A DNA stretch of 64,000 nucleotides, taken from Welwitschia mirabilis (Eukaryota > Gnetophyta > Gnetopsida > Welwitschiales). Below the pieces are notes generated by a model. That model saw nothing but the letters and a program-made list of their open reading frames with translations. It made no database searches and was not told the DNA's origin. Shown piece by piece: positions 11,206 through 22,879 of the stretch; position 1 is the first letter of the stretch; each line of letters opens with the position of its first letter. A program made the position numbers and the translations under genes. The stretch is taken from positions 238,178,864-238,242,863 of the forward strand of contig JBOZIK010000001.1 in assembly GCA_051453625.1 (NCBI GenBank), in the 5' to 3' direction.

Positions 11206-11679
11206 ATTTGAAGTTGAGTTTTCATTCTTTACTACCTTTGCATCAACTATAATTTATGTATACTTATCTAAATTAGTAGTAAAATCCTTCATTATGTTGG
11301 TTGAGTTATCCCTTTTTTTATCTTTTTCATGTTTCAATTCTTTTAAGTCCTTTAGAACTTATCCTACAGTGTGATTTACTTAAGTGGATTTAGGCCAAGT
11401 TTGACTTATTTCTACCAAATTTTATAGAACATTCCATGCATCTTCTAGGCCAAAATTCAATAAGTTACCTTCATAATAAAAATATAGTAATTTCTTTATT
11501 TAAGTATTCAATCCACTATAAAAATAATATATTAGCTCTTCTTTATGAAATTCATTAATAGGTTTAGAATGGCTACTAATTGTAAAATGTCCATAGGTTG
11601 TTGCATATTCCTCATGAGATTGTTGTTGAAAGTGGCTACTTCTTTTCTTCTCTTTCTCATGGAACTCTCACTTAAAAAT

Positions 11680-12277
11680 CTTTTAATAAACACTTCTTGA
11701 ACTTAACTCCAAGATTTAATAATTTTATGTGGAATAGTTTTAATTCAAAATTTTGCTCTTCCTCTAACTATGATTGGAAAATAATCATATAAGTATGATC
11801 ACTAATAAATTTCTTCCCATTTGCCGAGGTAAGCACAAGTTGTTTAATGTCACCTAAATGATGAAAAGGATCTTCCTCTGGTTTACCTAAAAAGGTTGGA
11901 TAAGCATTTAAATTTCTTAATTCTACATGTCTCTAAGGGGTAAATTAAAAATTTTTTATTTCACATTTTTTATTTTCAATTAAATTCCTAAGAGTAATAT
12001 TCGCATTCGAGGAAAAAGTTCCTATTATGATTTGAGTATTAGATGAAGCAACTTGCTTTTATTTTTGCGATGCTTTTGATACATTTGAGATATTCAAAGA
12101 AATGATATGATTTACTTCTATACTATAATTTTCTTTTACAAAATATGATTTTAAAATAATAAAAGAAGAAAAATCTTCTTCTTCAATTCTGGAAATTTTC
12201 ATACCTGGGGTGTGTATACCTAGATTTAGCTCAAAGTCAAATAATCCTTCTCTGATGTTTTCTTGACTAGGTTTCAT
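11680..12277 (-). pseudogene. gag N-terminal and capsid region, copy B
   Basis: The start is chosen at the ATG at 12,275-12,277, which opens 72 codons (MKPSQENIREGLFDFELNLG...) and aligns with the same point in copy A near 2,775. The capsid core (family LFPFSLRxxAxxWL) lies at about 11,700-11,880 in broken frames. The PBS is about 560 bp upstream, a normal leader length. The protein would form the particle shell. Stops after the first 72 codons make it non-functional. Confidence 0.72.
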
Positions 12278-12837
12278 TCTCTCTAATATTTTGTCTTGTT
12301 ACCAAAATTCATCATATTCCTAGATGCTTAAATAACTAATAAAAATCCAAAATCAAAAATAGTAGATCATTGTTCATCTGGTCATGGAGACAATAGGAAA
12401 TAAAAATCCAAAACTACAAAAATTCTATTAGAAGAAAACTAGACTATCATCTAGACTATTATGGAATGACAGTCAAAATGATAGCTTATTTAATTTACCA
12501 AAAATAAAATATTGAAATGTGGAAAATTTATATGATTGTCGTGCTTCTTGTCATGGGAATGACAAACATAATGATAGTTTATTATGAAAGAAAAACAAAG
12601 AAAAATTACAAAAAATAGAAACTAATTTTGAAATTTTAAACTGGTGTGCCCTATGTTGTTAGGATGATAGAGAAAATAATAGGATTCCTAAGAAAAATTG
12701 CTAAAATTAAAATTATGCAAAAATAAATCTACTATAAACTACCCTAGAAATATAGCATTAACTTAAATAAATAACTTAAATAATAGATTCAAGACACTTA
12801 TCTGGTTAATGATAATTCTCTTAGCTCTTTGCGACCT

Positions 12838-12856
12838 TCCCTAGTAATGATGCTAA
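12838..12856 (-). promoter_or_regulatory. Primer binding site, tRNA-Asp type, copy B
   Basis: The minus strand reads TTAGCATCATTACTAGGGA, 12 of 19 matching the tRNA-Asp primer site; all seven differences are transitions. It lies immediately inside LTR B. Confidence 0.75.
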
Positions 12857-13601
12857 AATGTTGCAGTGTGAATTTATGCAATCCTAAAGCTCTTTAGATA
12901 AACTTATAAATCAAATAACTTATAGAAAAACACATACTAGTATAGGTAGGAGTTCACACGAATGTCATAATCATAATGAAGGAACTAGGCTTAGAGTTAG
13001 AGAATTGTTTTTTAAAGGTATTTTTCGTCTTTTGTATGTTAATAACTGAAAATAAATAATAAAGTAAATGTAATGTAAGATGAATGAATATGAAATGCAG
13101 TGAATGAAAATGAAAATGAATTCTATTTAGATCTTAGTTCTTCTGTCAGAAAGACTACCTTATGTATAACCTATATCAATTAAGAAGAGCATCCAACTAG
13201 TTCTTAACCAACATAAACTATGATATATATCTAAGTAAGATAAGGAATGAAATATGAAATGCAATGGAAAAGTAATGCAAATCTATAACTAACTAAGGTC
13301 AACCTTAACAAAGGTTGTCCTTATAATTTAGATAAAACATAGAGTTATCACAATAAACTATGATCAATGTAAATCATAAAAGACATAAAAAATAAAAATG
13401 AAATAATAATTGTATTGATTTAAAAGCATATTCAAGAACATTACATCCACTTATAAATAGAATAATAGCATCTCAATGGAAGAGACTCAACCTAACACCA
13501 AGGAAACTCCTTTCTGTAGCTTTGGATGGATCTCTTACCCTTTAATCCTCCATCATAACTATGAGGTACAAACGATGGTCCCAAATTAAAGAAGGGGAAG
13601 G

Positions 13602-13611
13602 GTATTTATAG
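13602..13611 (-). promoter_or_regulatory. TATA box of LTR B promoter
   Basis: CTATAAATAC on the minus strand, about 600 bp from the start of the LTR and about 160 bp downstream of the U3 subrepeats. Confidence 0.62.
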
Positions 13612-13767
13612 TTTTGCATTTAGGGTTCTAGAAATAAAACCTTAGATGTGGAAAATAAAACCCTAACAATCCACATGAGATGCTTTATCCCATTTACAAA
13701 GGTATTTCTTCTTGAACATGTAAAAACAATTACCATCTCACCTATCATTGGGATGACATAGGAGACG

Positions 13768-13971
13768 TCACCATGTGTACATATCTCCATGCCCTATTAT
13801 CAGCCCATAGGTTCTTTCCATGTTATTAGCATCATCATCCTTCTTGTCACGGGGATAACATAGGGGACATCATCATGTGTTACATGTTTCCATGTGATAC
13901 TGTCATCCCCACATCTTTTATCCATGTTACCAGTGTCATCGTCCTGCATATTATGGGGACAACATATGGGA
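13768..13971 (-). repeat. Two tandem U3 subrepeats of about 102 bp in LTR B
   Basis: Unit 1 is 13,768-13,868 and unit 2 is 13,869-13,971. Each has a CATGTGT box, a CCATGTTA box and a closing GGGAYRACATA block. A partial unit precedes them. The edges carry GTCATCC and GGATGAC as inverted halves. Tandem units upstream of a TATA box often act as enhancers in LTRs; that role is inferred. Confidence 0.75.
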
Positions 13972-14211
13972 TGATAGTATTCCTTTTCTTTAAATCAAAG
14001 GTAAATCAGTCTTTTGCATCATGAAATCTTTCTTCCAAATATGCAGTATCAAAAAGGCTTGAGAAACTGCCAAAAATGCTAAGGATTACATGTTTTATTA
14101 ATCATTCTGCCAGATTTTCATAGTCATTAGTATTGCATCAAAACCTATGTGAATGTCCTGCAAAAGTACTCAAAATACACCATTGAATACCTACAAATGG
14201 GAATTGTAATA

Positions 14212-14879
14212 TATCCCCCTACTTAGCCTTGTCAGTCCCTAATAAAGTAAGTGATTAACTAGACTACAAGCCAATTTAACTAAGAGAAATCAGTGATGAA
14301 AAGATGTAAATTGAGTTCCATTAAATCAAGTAAGAAAATGATATCATCAATACGTAATTATTACAAATGCTAAATAATTTTCATAATCCCTCTACTTAAT
14401 CATGTTGCTATAGAATAAATGAATAGTATACACATACATAAATCATAAAAATATAACTTTGATGGCTCATGAAATGAAACTGTGTATGCATATTACAGAA
14501 ACATTGATAATGAACTGTTGTGATAGGCTTAAGCAGTGCTATATTCTAAAAATAATGTCTTTAAATTTATTAGTATCATCAAAAAGGCAAATGACAAGAG
14601 NNNNNNNNNNTGTTGGATCCTGCAAGATAAAGTTCATGAATTCTCTAAAAATTTATTCAAATAACATGAAAGAATTATCTAAATAACCCATCATAAAGTT
14701 AGATCATGAAAGCTCAGAAATTAAAAAAATTTATGCTAATAAGTATAGAATAATATCCAAAAATGTATCTCCCCCTTTTCCTAATAGGAGAAGCAAGACA
14801 TCTCAAATTACACCAGGAATATAGGAGGAGTATCCTCCCCTCTACCATTAGGATGATAGGCCTGGGACAATAGTCATCA
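14212..14879 (-). mobile_element. 3' untranslated end of a third tandem Athila-type copy
   Basis: Starts with a polypurine tract next to LTR B. At 14,765-14,879 it matches 6,741-6,860 in the 3' region of copy B (shared AATTACACCAGGA and ATAGGAGGAGTATC blocks). No coding domain is visible; a 10-N gap lies at 14,601-14,610. The gag-pol part of this copy is absent and should lie in the gap that follows. Confidence 0.7.
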
Positions 14880-14979
14880 NNNNNNNNNNNNNNNNNNNNN
14901 NNNNNNNNNNNNNNNNNNNNNNNNNNNNNNNNNNNNNNNNNNNNNNNNNNNNNNNNNNNNNNNNNNNNNNNNNNNNNNN
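14880..14979. other. Assembly gap, 100 N, probably hiding an internal region
   Basis: The left flank is 3' untranslated sequence of an Athila-type copy and the right flank is about 530 bp into an LTR. Everything between these points, normally gag-pol plus the start of the LTR, is missing. Confidence 0.85.
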
Positions 14980-15804
14980 CAAAAAGGAATGAAATAATAA
15001 TTGTATTAATTCAAATGAGTATTCAAGAATATTACATCCACTCAAAAATGGAATAACAACACCTCAATGGAAGAGACTTAGCCTAACACCAAGAAAACTC
15101 CTTTCTGTAGCTTTGGATGGAGCTCTTATCCTTCAATCCTCCATTACAAGTATTAAGTACAAAAGATGAAGCTAGAAATAAAGGAGGGAAAAGGTATTTA
15201 TAATTTTGCATTTGAGGTTTTAGAAGTAAAACTCTAGAGGTGAAAAACAAAATCCTAACAAACCACATGGATTACTTGACCCCATTTACAAAGATATTTT
15301 TTCTGAACATGCAAAATAAGTTGTCATCCCACCTATCATTGGGATGTAATAGAGGACATCACCATGTGTCACATGTCTTTATGCCCTGCTGTTAGCCCCA
15401 TAGCTTCTATTCATGTTAGCAGTTTCATTATCCTTCCTATGATGAAGATGACATAGGGGATGACACATGTCTCCATGTGCTCCATGTGCTGTTATTAGCC
15501 CCACTACTTCTGTCCATATTAGCAATGTTGTTGTCTTACCTATAGTGGAGATGACAGAATACAATGATCTTCCTTTTCTCCAATCTCAAAGGTAAGTTAG
15601 TCTTTTTCCTCATGAAGTCTTTCTTTCTAATATGTAATGTTAGAATAGGCCTAAGAAACTGCAAAAAATTGCTTAGAATCCCATGTTTTACTGATCATCC
15701 TATCAGATCTCCATAATCATAAGTATTGCATCAAAACTTGTGTGAATGTCCTACGAAAGTAGTTAAAATACACCATCAAAGTCCTGAAAATTAGCATTAC
15801 AACA
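14980..15804 (-). repeat. Partial LTR of the third tandem copy
   Basis: Aligns with LTR B from about 13,391 to its end, including the TATA box (15,194-15,203) and two U3 subrepeats (15,359-15,460 and 15,461-15,559). The minus strand starts TGTTGTAATGC at 15,804, the best preserved LTR terminus in the window. The PBS-side 530 bp is lost in the gap. Confidence 0.83.
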
Positions 15805-15805
15805 C

Positions 15806-16500
15806 TCTATAGGAAGCAGGGAAAGGCCTATGAAAAAGAGGATAAGGAAGGATAACAAAGTTACACAGAGTGGAGGAAAGGCCCTATTTTGGAAAGGGAC
15901 AAAGGGCCTACACAGAATAGATATTAAAAATAAATAAATAAATAAATAAATAGGTGAGAAAATAATAAATAAGGAGCTACTCAAAAAAGGTAAGAAATAT
16001 AAAAGAGAGGAAAAATTAGATAAATTAGAAGAATGTAGCAAAGACTACAATCTCGAAGAGTAGCAAAGTAGCAAAGTAGCAAAAAAACTATAAGAAGATG
16101 AGAAATAGAGGAGAAATAGGCTCTAGATTAGAGGTAGAAAAGCTGAAAAAGAGACATAGTCAGAGGCCAAGAGAATAATGAAGACAAAAGGAGGAAATAG
16201 TCATGCAGAAAAGGCTAAGTAGAAGATAGATATCAATAGAGTTCAAAGGATAAGGAACAAAAAACAAGGAAGAAACAGTGGGTTAACAATAAAGAAAAAA
16301 ATAGATGCAAGAGGCTAGAAAATAAAGGATGGGACACATTTTGAAAAAAGGTAAATACAAATAGAAAAAATAGGGAAGGTCAACAAAAGTTGGTAAATAG
16401 TAAAAGACAGAGATAGGAGTGATTTAAAGAAGGTAGAGTGCTATAAAGAAAGGAAGAAAAACAAACCCAAGGTGGTATTTAAATAAAAATATAGAGGAAG
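15806..16500. repeat. Purine-rich tract with short tandem repeats
   Basis: About 700 bp in which the plus strand is strongly A and G rich. It includes a TAAA repeat at about 15,926-15,952 and three near-copies of TAGCAAAG at about 16,057-16,080. The long open frame on the opposite strand (15,763-16,041) is a by-product of the pyrimidine bias. No protein family is visible. Confidence 0.6.
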
Positions 16501-19500
16501 CCACTTTTAGATAGAAGATCATACTTTTAGATGCTACAATGACCACAATAAGATTGGGTAACAATAGATAAAAGAGCTAGATGTATACCTACATCTAGAT
16601 GATAGAGATTCTTCTACATTGTAATCTCAACCTAAAAATGCTAAGTCTTATAAGGTCTAGTACTTTTTCCCAATATCTTTTAGTATTTTTCTTAAACTAG
16701 AAAGCTTATATGATTATTATTTTACCACATGTTCAACTTTAGAAAACATTTCAATATTATGTTTACTTGTGAATTCACTAAAGGTTCTTTTTCCTTTCTA
16801 GATGTACATGATATTACTTTTGATCAAACATTCAAATACAAATTTTTATTACATAGATATGGAACTACTTTCACCCATCTTAATTCTGAGATTCTTATTC
16901 ATTTCAATTTTCCCTTTTCTCACTTTCCTATTCCTTTTTATGGCTTTATTTTTTGCATAATTTTATTATACTAGCTTTGGTTTAGCTTTCAAATCCTAGT
17001 TATTTTCTATTTAACTTAAAGGATGGATTTATTATCACTAATGAATCTAATCATTTCTTATTTAGGTTTACATATGTGCTTAGCTTCATATCACATGTTT
17101 GGAAAGTTTTCTTATAGTTTTTGAGTCTTTGAGCATGTTTCTTTAAAATGTGCATCTTTTTAGATTTCATAAAATGAAGTGCTTGAAAATAGAAGTAATA
17201 AAAATCATACATTAAAGGAAAATAATACATGAAATATTTGTCACTTGACCATGTACTCTTCCAACTAAAAGTTCATATTACATCATATTATAGATTATAG
17301 TATAAATGAATAACTTAAGAATAGAATCTTAAACCAATCAATTCCTTTTCAAGAACATGGTAAAAATAAAAATAGGAATTATAAGCATAATAACTAATAA
17401 TCAATAACCAAAATAAAATAAGTACTCATTACATGAAATAATTATGCTAGATACATTAGAATACAACAGACAGATAATATAACTCAAGAAAAATAATGAA
17501 ATTGGGATAAACAAATGAAACCAAATTAATGGCTATAACCTATTAATGTAGACAAGCAAATTATGCTCCATTATTGGAAGCATAGAAATCATTAAAATTG
17601 GAAGCAATGTAAGGAGGATTAACTAGAAAATATTTATCAAGGACTGTCAAATGCATGTGGAAGGATAGACTAAGAACTTGGTTAGAAAGGAATGGGAGGC
17701 CCTTAAAGAATATTATGATGTTCAAAGGTAGGAGAGAATATTTTATTATCAACAGGTCTATATGATTGGTTGAAGTTTGATGGGAAGGATTACTTTTTTT
17801 CCCATCAATATGCAATAATAACAAAAATAAAATTATAGCCATGCATGAAATAAATTATAATATAAAAATATTAATGTAGAAATTGTGTAAATTGTGCTTT
17901 CTTTTAATTTGAATATCCTTAACTCAGGCCATCAGCCTCAATCAAAGCATCTAAAATACATTATCCATATCATGAATAAATACTTGATGGTTGAACCTAT
18001 TAGTTGTCTTAATAGGTTTCCTACACCAAATAAGATAAGAGAAGTGGTTTTTTTAATGCTTGATTAAAAATCCCCAAATATGGATGGGTCCACTTTTGAG
18101 ATTTATAAAGTCTTTTATAGTATTATTATTTAGGATGTGGTGGATGTAATTTTCATGTTTTGGAGAGTAAACCATATTCTTTTAGTGTTAAAGATGTCTC
18201 TATTATATTTGGACTCATACATAGTAAAGCAAATAGTGACTTTAAAATTTTTTTTAATTGGTAGCTAATTCCTATCCTATAAATATGCTTTAAATAAATG
18301 CTTTAGGGGAAGCTAGAACTACATAATTCATATGCATTATTCTACAAAAGTGACAATTTGAAATAAACACCTAAATCTAAAGGATCATGTATTTACAATG
18401 AATATGGTATTCTCTAACTATAATAACATTGAAAAGTAATTTCATTTATAAGGACTTAAGGCCTCCTTAATCAAGGATTTTGAATCTCCTATCTTAGATG
18501 GCTTATCAAAGAGAATTTCAGATTCAGTAGCTTCCTTGTATACTATTATCTTCTTGAAGTATGTGGCATCATAATTATAAGTATTCACTGCAATTCCACA
18601 GGCAATTAACCATATAAAAATAGAGATATATCAGTAAATACAAGCTCTCATGATGTCAATCATCTAGAATTTTTTGTGAATGTAAAACTTAAAACTATTT
18701 ATTTGTTATTCTATGAATTCTTTTCAATATGTCATACTTCATAATAGATTTTTCTAAAATATGCATCTTCTTCACTCTTTTGTAATAGGACTATGTTTCA
18801 AATAGACAATATAAGTCATTAGTAGTGAACAAGTCTATTCTCTGTACTCATCCCATCCCCTCTATTATCTTTTTTATCTTAAAGAATCTATTTCAATTCT
18901 ACATTTAGTTTAGAAAAAGGAAAAAACATTTCTGTGGTCAAATCACTTAAAAATAACTTTATTATTTTAATAGAAATTAGATTGAGAGATATGGAAATAT
19001 GGAGGTTATAATTTAAGATAGCTTCAAAACAACAATTAAGCTTTTTGGGGTAAGATTTTCTGGCAATTATGTATTTCTTCCTGATCATAGGTTAAAACTA
19101 AGAAGATAAAAGTATTTGTATGGGGGTTGTAATTTCTTGAATGTCTTACCTACTACTAATTCATTTCTTATACACTATAGTTAGGAAATTTTGTAGGCCT
19201 AATTTTTTATTACATAAGCTAATAACATGAATACTAAATTTAGAATAATCAAATGTAGTATGTTACTAAAGTAGAACATAGGGTTTTCCAATCCAATGAC
19301 TAGATTTCTTATCTGATAAATTTTAAAGGGATGATTCTAAACCTATGTTTGAAATTATTTATGATTAAATGATTTCATGAGAAGTTAATAACCAAAGAGT
19401 ACTAATATAAAAAATAATTATAAGGAATGCAACATGGTTTTATGTGATAGGGTAGTGAAATAGGTTTTCATCTTTTTTTGTACTACCCATTTAATGTGGA

Positions 19501-19949
19501 GAACTGAAATGTTTTTTCAAAAAGATATGAAATGCATGAGGCACTTGATCGACTCTATTTAAGATTTTATTTCATATCAAAAAGTGGATGGATTTTTTTA
19601 TAAAGTACAAGATTGTCTAGAGCACTCTTCCTTGGTGCTTGTGATGGGAGGTTTGATGGAGTACAATAAGAGGATTTTTTAAGGGAAAACTCACTTGACA
19701 TTATTAGTTTGATTTACTACCCTAAATCTATGAAGGTATATAACACCATTTATGAAAATATTTTTATAAGTATGGTATCCCTTATTCACACCTTACAGGA
19801 GAAGAAACAAACCTTATTCCATCATATGATGGGTCGAGCTAATAGAATTTCCAAAAAAAACACCACTTTATTGGATTCTATTTTATTTTATTAGTTTTAT
19901 GGTAACTTGTGTTAAATCCAAGTTGTATATTTTGAAGTGTTTATTTGGT
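16501..19949. other. Unassigned AT-rich sequence
   Basis: No domain I can support. A 93-residue open stretch on the minus strand (17,561-17,842) has no family motif. On the plus strand at 18,079-18,160 a reading of GSTFEIYKVFY followed by DVVDVI faintly resembles the start of a LINE RT, but nothing around it confirms this. Confidence 0.4.
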
Positions 19950-20165
19950 AAAATGCCTTAAAAGGCTTTTCAGAAATTTCTCCCAAAAAAAAAAATTCTC
20001 AAAATCCTTTTGAGGTGTTTCTTTGAAAAGCGCCTTGAAATATCTTTTAAGGTGTTTTTATTGAAATGCCTTAAAAATTTTCTAAAAGAATTTAGGATTT
20101 TAAGGTAATGATTTTTAAGGTATTTTTTAGAACATTTTAAGATATTTTCAAAATGCCTTAAAAGA
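19950..20165. repeat. Cluster of CCTTAA/TTAAGG motifs with a hairpin
   Basis: About eight copies of CCTTRAAA or its reverse complement occur in 215 bp, in both orientations. One pair, TTTTAAGG at 20,045-20,052 and CCTTAAAA at 20,069-20,076, can fold with a 16-nt loop. Origin unknown; it could be a fold-back element or a decayed short tandem array. Confidence 0.5.
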
Positions 20166-20329
20166 CTATATTTCATATACTATGTGATTAGAGAATGAGG
20201 ATGATGTTAAGGTCGAGGAGATGGTGAAGATAGAATCTAGATTAAGAAAAATTAATATACATTTAAGTAGCAAAAAAATTACAAGAGATTCATAAATATG
20301 GTATTCAAAAAAGGTGAAAATGTTATTAT

Positions 20330-20510
20330 CTTTACTATCATCCCAGGGATGACATGGTTGATGGTAGTTAATAATATTCTATTTGTGAATGAAAAATGAG
20401 CAAGGATGGGATAGATACATTTCAAGAAGTTAAGGATGAATAAGGAGTATTATTTATCTTATCATCCTAATAACAATAGGAATAATACCCTTGGTAGTTT
20501 TGAAGTTGAA
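20330..20510 (+). repeat. Possible LTR scrap in the plus orientation
   Basis: Two blocks (near 20,335-20,375 and 20,450-20,495) hold TATCATCC and TTATCATCC segments like the reverse complement of the U3 region of LTR A near 4,370-4,420. The match is short and partial. It could be a solo LTR fragment of the same family or chance. Confidence 0.3.
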
Positions 20511-22019
20511 ATTAGATTTAGAGTTTAAAAGGGGGAAGATGCTAAGATGACATGATGGCATGAGCGATGTATTTGAAAGATGCTTAGTAGGATGAGTATT
20601 TGCCAAGAATAAAAAATAGTCAAGGATTTGGTTTTTATGTGTTAGAATTCAAGAATTTTAAAAAAGAAGACTAGAAAATGATAAATTTCTCATCATTGTT
20701 ATGAAAAAGTAAAGTAAGAAAATTTAAGAATACTAATTTGTAAGTAAGAAAGTTAAAAACTAAAAATAAATAACATGGGTCAAGGATAAAGTTGACTAGT
20801 TTTTTTCTAAATTTTAACCTAAAAATATTCCTTAGAAAAAATCATAAGTCTACTTGATGTAAAGACCATTGTAAGAATATCATAGTTTATCATTTAATAA
20901 GGCAATAAAAGAATCAATATCCAATGATTATTTGAAAAATTACCCATTGATGCTTGAAATATAAGTCAATCCATCATAAGATTTTACTAAGTACTTGGTT
21001 AAAACATCATTCAATAATAAATATAATAAAAAATTATTAAGGATTTTTCCTTAGAGTAATAGGAATTAACTAGGGTTTTGATAAAACACTATTTTTCATG
21101 ATGTGAAAAGTGCAACCACTACCAAGAAAGTAAGAATCCTTAGTAAGAGTAGATCATAACCAACTAACCCTTTGATAGAGTTTCCATAGCTATCATATCA
21201 CACTACTAAAGGCCCCTCGTAGGAACATTTACTTGGATGTACTTGTGGTAGGACATTATGGCATATTTTTTGTAAGATTTAACTTTTCTTTTATTTTGTT
21301 CCCTCTTTTCTCTTTATTTTTATTGACTTGGGATTTATTTTTTAATAACATAAATTGATCATTAAAGTTATGAATTAATAGATATTTGATTACAAGAAAA
21401 AATATAATTAACATAATTGATTCTAAAATAGATTAATAAAGGGAATTAATGGATTAGATGTAAGAACATCTAAAGACTGGCTGAATCCACTCTTTTCTCT
21501 TATAATGACCAATGTAAAGAAAATTTTATTTAATCATTATCAAACATATGGAATTAAAACATAAATCAAGTTAAAGATGATCAAGTAACATCATAATTTA
21601 AAAAAAGGAATAAAGTGAAGAGAAGATTTAGAAGATCAAAAAAGAAAAATCCTCTTTCCTTTGAGGGGAACTTCTAAGTTAAGTGCTTCTACCATGTGCA
21701 ATGTGTTAAGTATAATTATTAGGGGATGTATAAAATTTAAGCCTTTGTTCATTGAATTTTTAAATATATTTTGATTACAAATCAGAAATCTTAACAAAGT
21801 GATTAGAATTAATTTTTCAACAACATAAGGACCTAATCAATTAGATGTCAACTTGTTATGCAAGAGATGCACTCAAGTGTTGTATAACAAAAGTAACTGA
21901 CTAGTATTTAGATATTTTGTTTATGAGCTTGTTATTACATTTATATTTGGTTTGGGCTTTATGAATGAGTTAATGATGAATGACACTCATGCATTTCTCA
22001 TTTGAGTGATGTAATTGAA
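20511..22019. other. Unassigned sequence before copy C
   Basis: No coding domain or clear repeat was seen. A G-rich purine run (AAAAGGGGGA) lies near 20,528. The 3' LTR of copy C should be in this interval or lower but could not be recognised. Confidence 0.35.
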
Positions 22020-22279
22020 ATAGTCTATATTGTATGATTCTATGATGATTCAAGACATCAAGTTGATGGATTATGTAAAAAGAGTTATAGCAAAAATCAA
22101 CTAGAAGTACATAACTTTTACCATAGGTAAGTTCATAGTGGGACTAATCAAGAGAAGTATGCTAAGTCATATGATAATCCCAAAGCACATATTAACATTT
22201 AAGAAACCAATATTTTTTATTTTTAGAAATCAGTTTCTAAAGCATTTTTTTGATTTCCTTATTTAAATTTTTAGCTTGA

Positions 22280-22870
22280 TCATTTATTTGTGGGTAATAG
22301 GCATCAGCAATTTAAGGTTTAATTCCCACTAAAATGAGGAGTCTTCTAAGAATTTTATTTACAAAATACTTTTCTTGATCACTTATCAAAATTATTGGAA
22401 GGCCAAACATGTGAAAGATATTTAATTTTAGAAAAGTGAATTCAATTTTTGCATCATTTGAATAATTCGAAATTGTTTTAATCCATTTACTCACATAGTT
22501 AACTACTAACAAGATATAATATTTATTGCAAGAAGATGGTTTAAGAATCCCAATGAAGTTTATACCCCAACAATTAAAAGGTTTGCATTTAAGAATAGAT
22601 TGAATGGCTATTTCATAAGACTTGGTTAAGCTTCCAAAATGTTGACATGCATTACATCTTTTAGTGAAGTTAAAGGAATCCTTAAAAAGATGAGGCTAAT
22701 AGAAATTAGCATATAATTTTTTAATGATAGTTGCTTGGGTATTAAATAGATCCTCACATATAGCACCATGGCAAAGTAAAAGGATATCATAATGTTTCCA
22801 TTCAAGCATATAATTATGAATGATCTAATGTTTTCATCATGAATAGAGATGTGGCTCAATCCATTCATAA
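22280..22870 (-). pseudogene. Integrase of copy C, first catalytic Asp lost
   Basis: 22,312-22,512 is open and reads NYVSKWIKTI, then NDAKIEF, then FHMFGLPIILISDQ, matching the plant Ty3/gypsy integrase core (DYVSKW, NDAK, FGxPxxxISD). Just upstream is NCWGINFIG, where copy B has GIDF, so the first acidic residue is Asn. DYVSKW has likewise become NYVSKW. 22,626-22,868 covers the zinc-binding part in a broken frame ending KDVMHVN. The enzyme would be dead. Confidence 0.84.
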
Positions 22871-22879
22871 ACTTCTATT

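Larger units (their letters stand above)
6741..12858 (-). mobile_element. Ty3/gypsy Athila/Tat-type copy B, internal region
   Basis: Minus-strand internal region in the order gag (12,277 down), zinc knuckle, TRSGK-like linker, protease, RT (cut by a 547-N gap), RNase H and integrase (ending near 7,280), then a 3' untranslated region. This is the canonical Ty3/gypsy order with integrase last. It aligns with copy A over 1-3,376 and with copy C at 22,020-28,780. Stops and frameshifts occur in every domain. 6,741-6,860 matches 14,765-14,879 next to the third tandem copy, which shows that this segment belongs to the element's 3' end. Confidence 0.9.
12859..14211 (-). repeat. LTR B (about 1.35 kb), shared by two tandem copies
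   Basis: The low-coordinate side is joined to the PBS of copy B, so it is that copy's 5' LTR. The high-coordinate side is joined to a polypurine run (minus strand AGGGGGA) and to 3' untranslated sequence of another copy, so it is also a 3' LTR. It contains two 101-103 bp U3 subrepeats (13,768-13,971) and a TATA box at 13,602-13,611. The outer end is placed by alignment with the LTR ending at 15,804. Confidence 0.85.

Noticed and set aside
15763-16041. 92-codon minus-strand frame rich in Leu, Phe and Ser
   Set aside because: A by-product of the purine-rich plus strand; it starts inside an LTR end and has no family motif.
17561-17842. 93-codon minus-strand frame
   Set aside because: Reads as low-complexity hydrophobic sequence with no motif, and no homologous copy was seen in the window.
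18079-18160. Possible LINE reverse transcriptase start (DGSTFEIYK-like)
   Set aside because: Only one block resembles the family, and the conserved blocks that should follow are absent.
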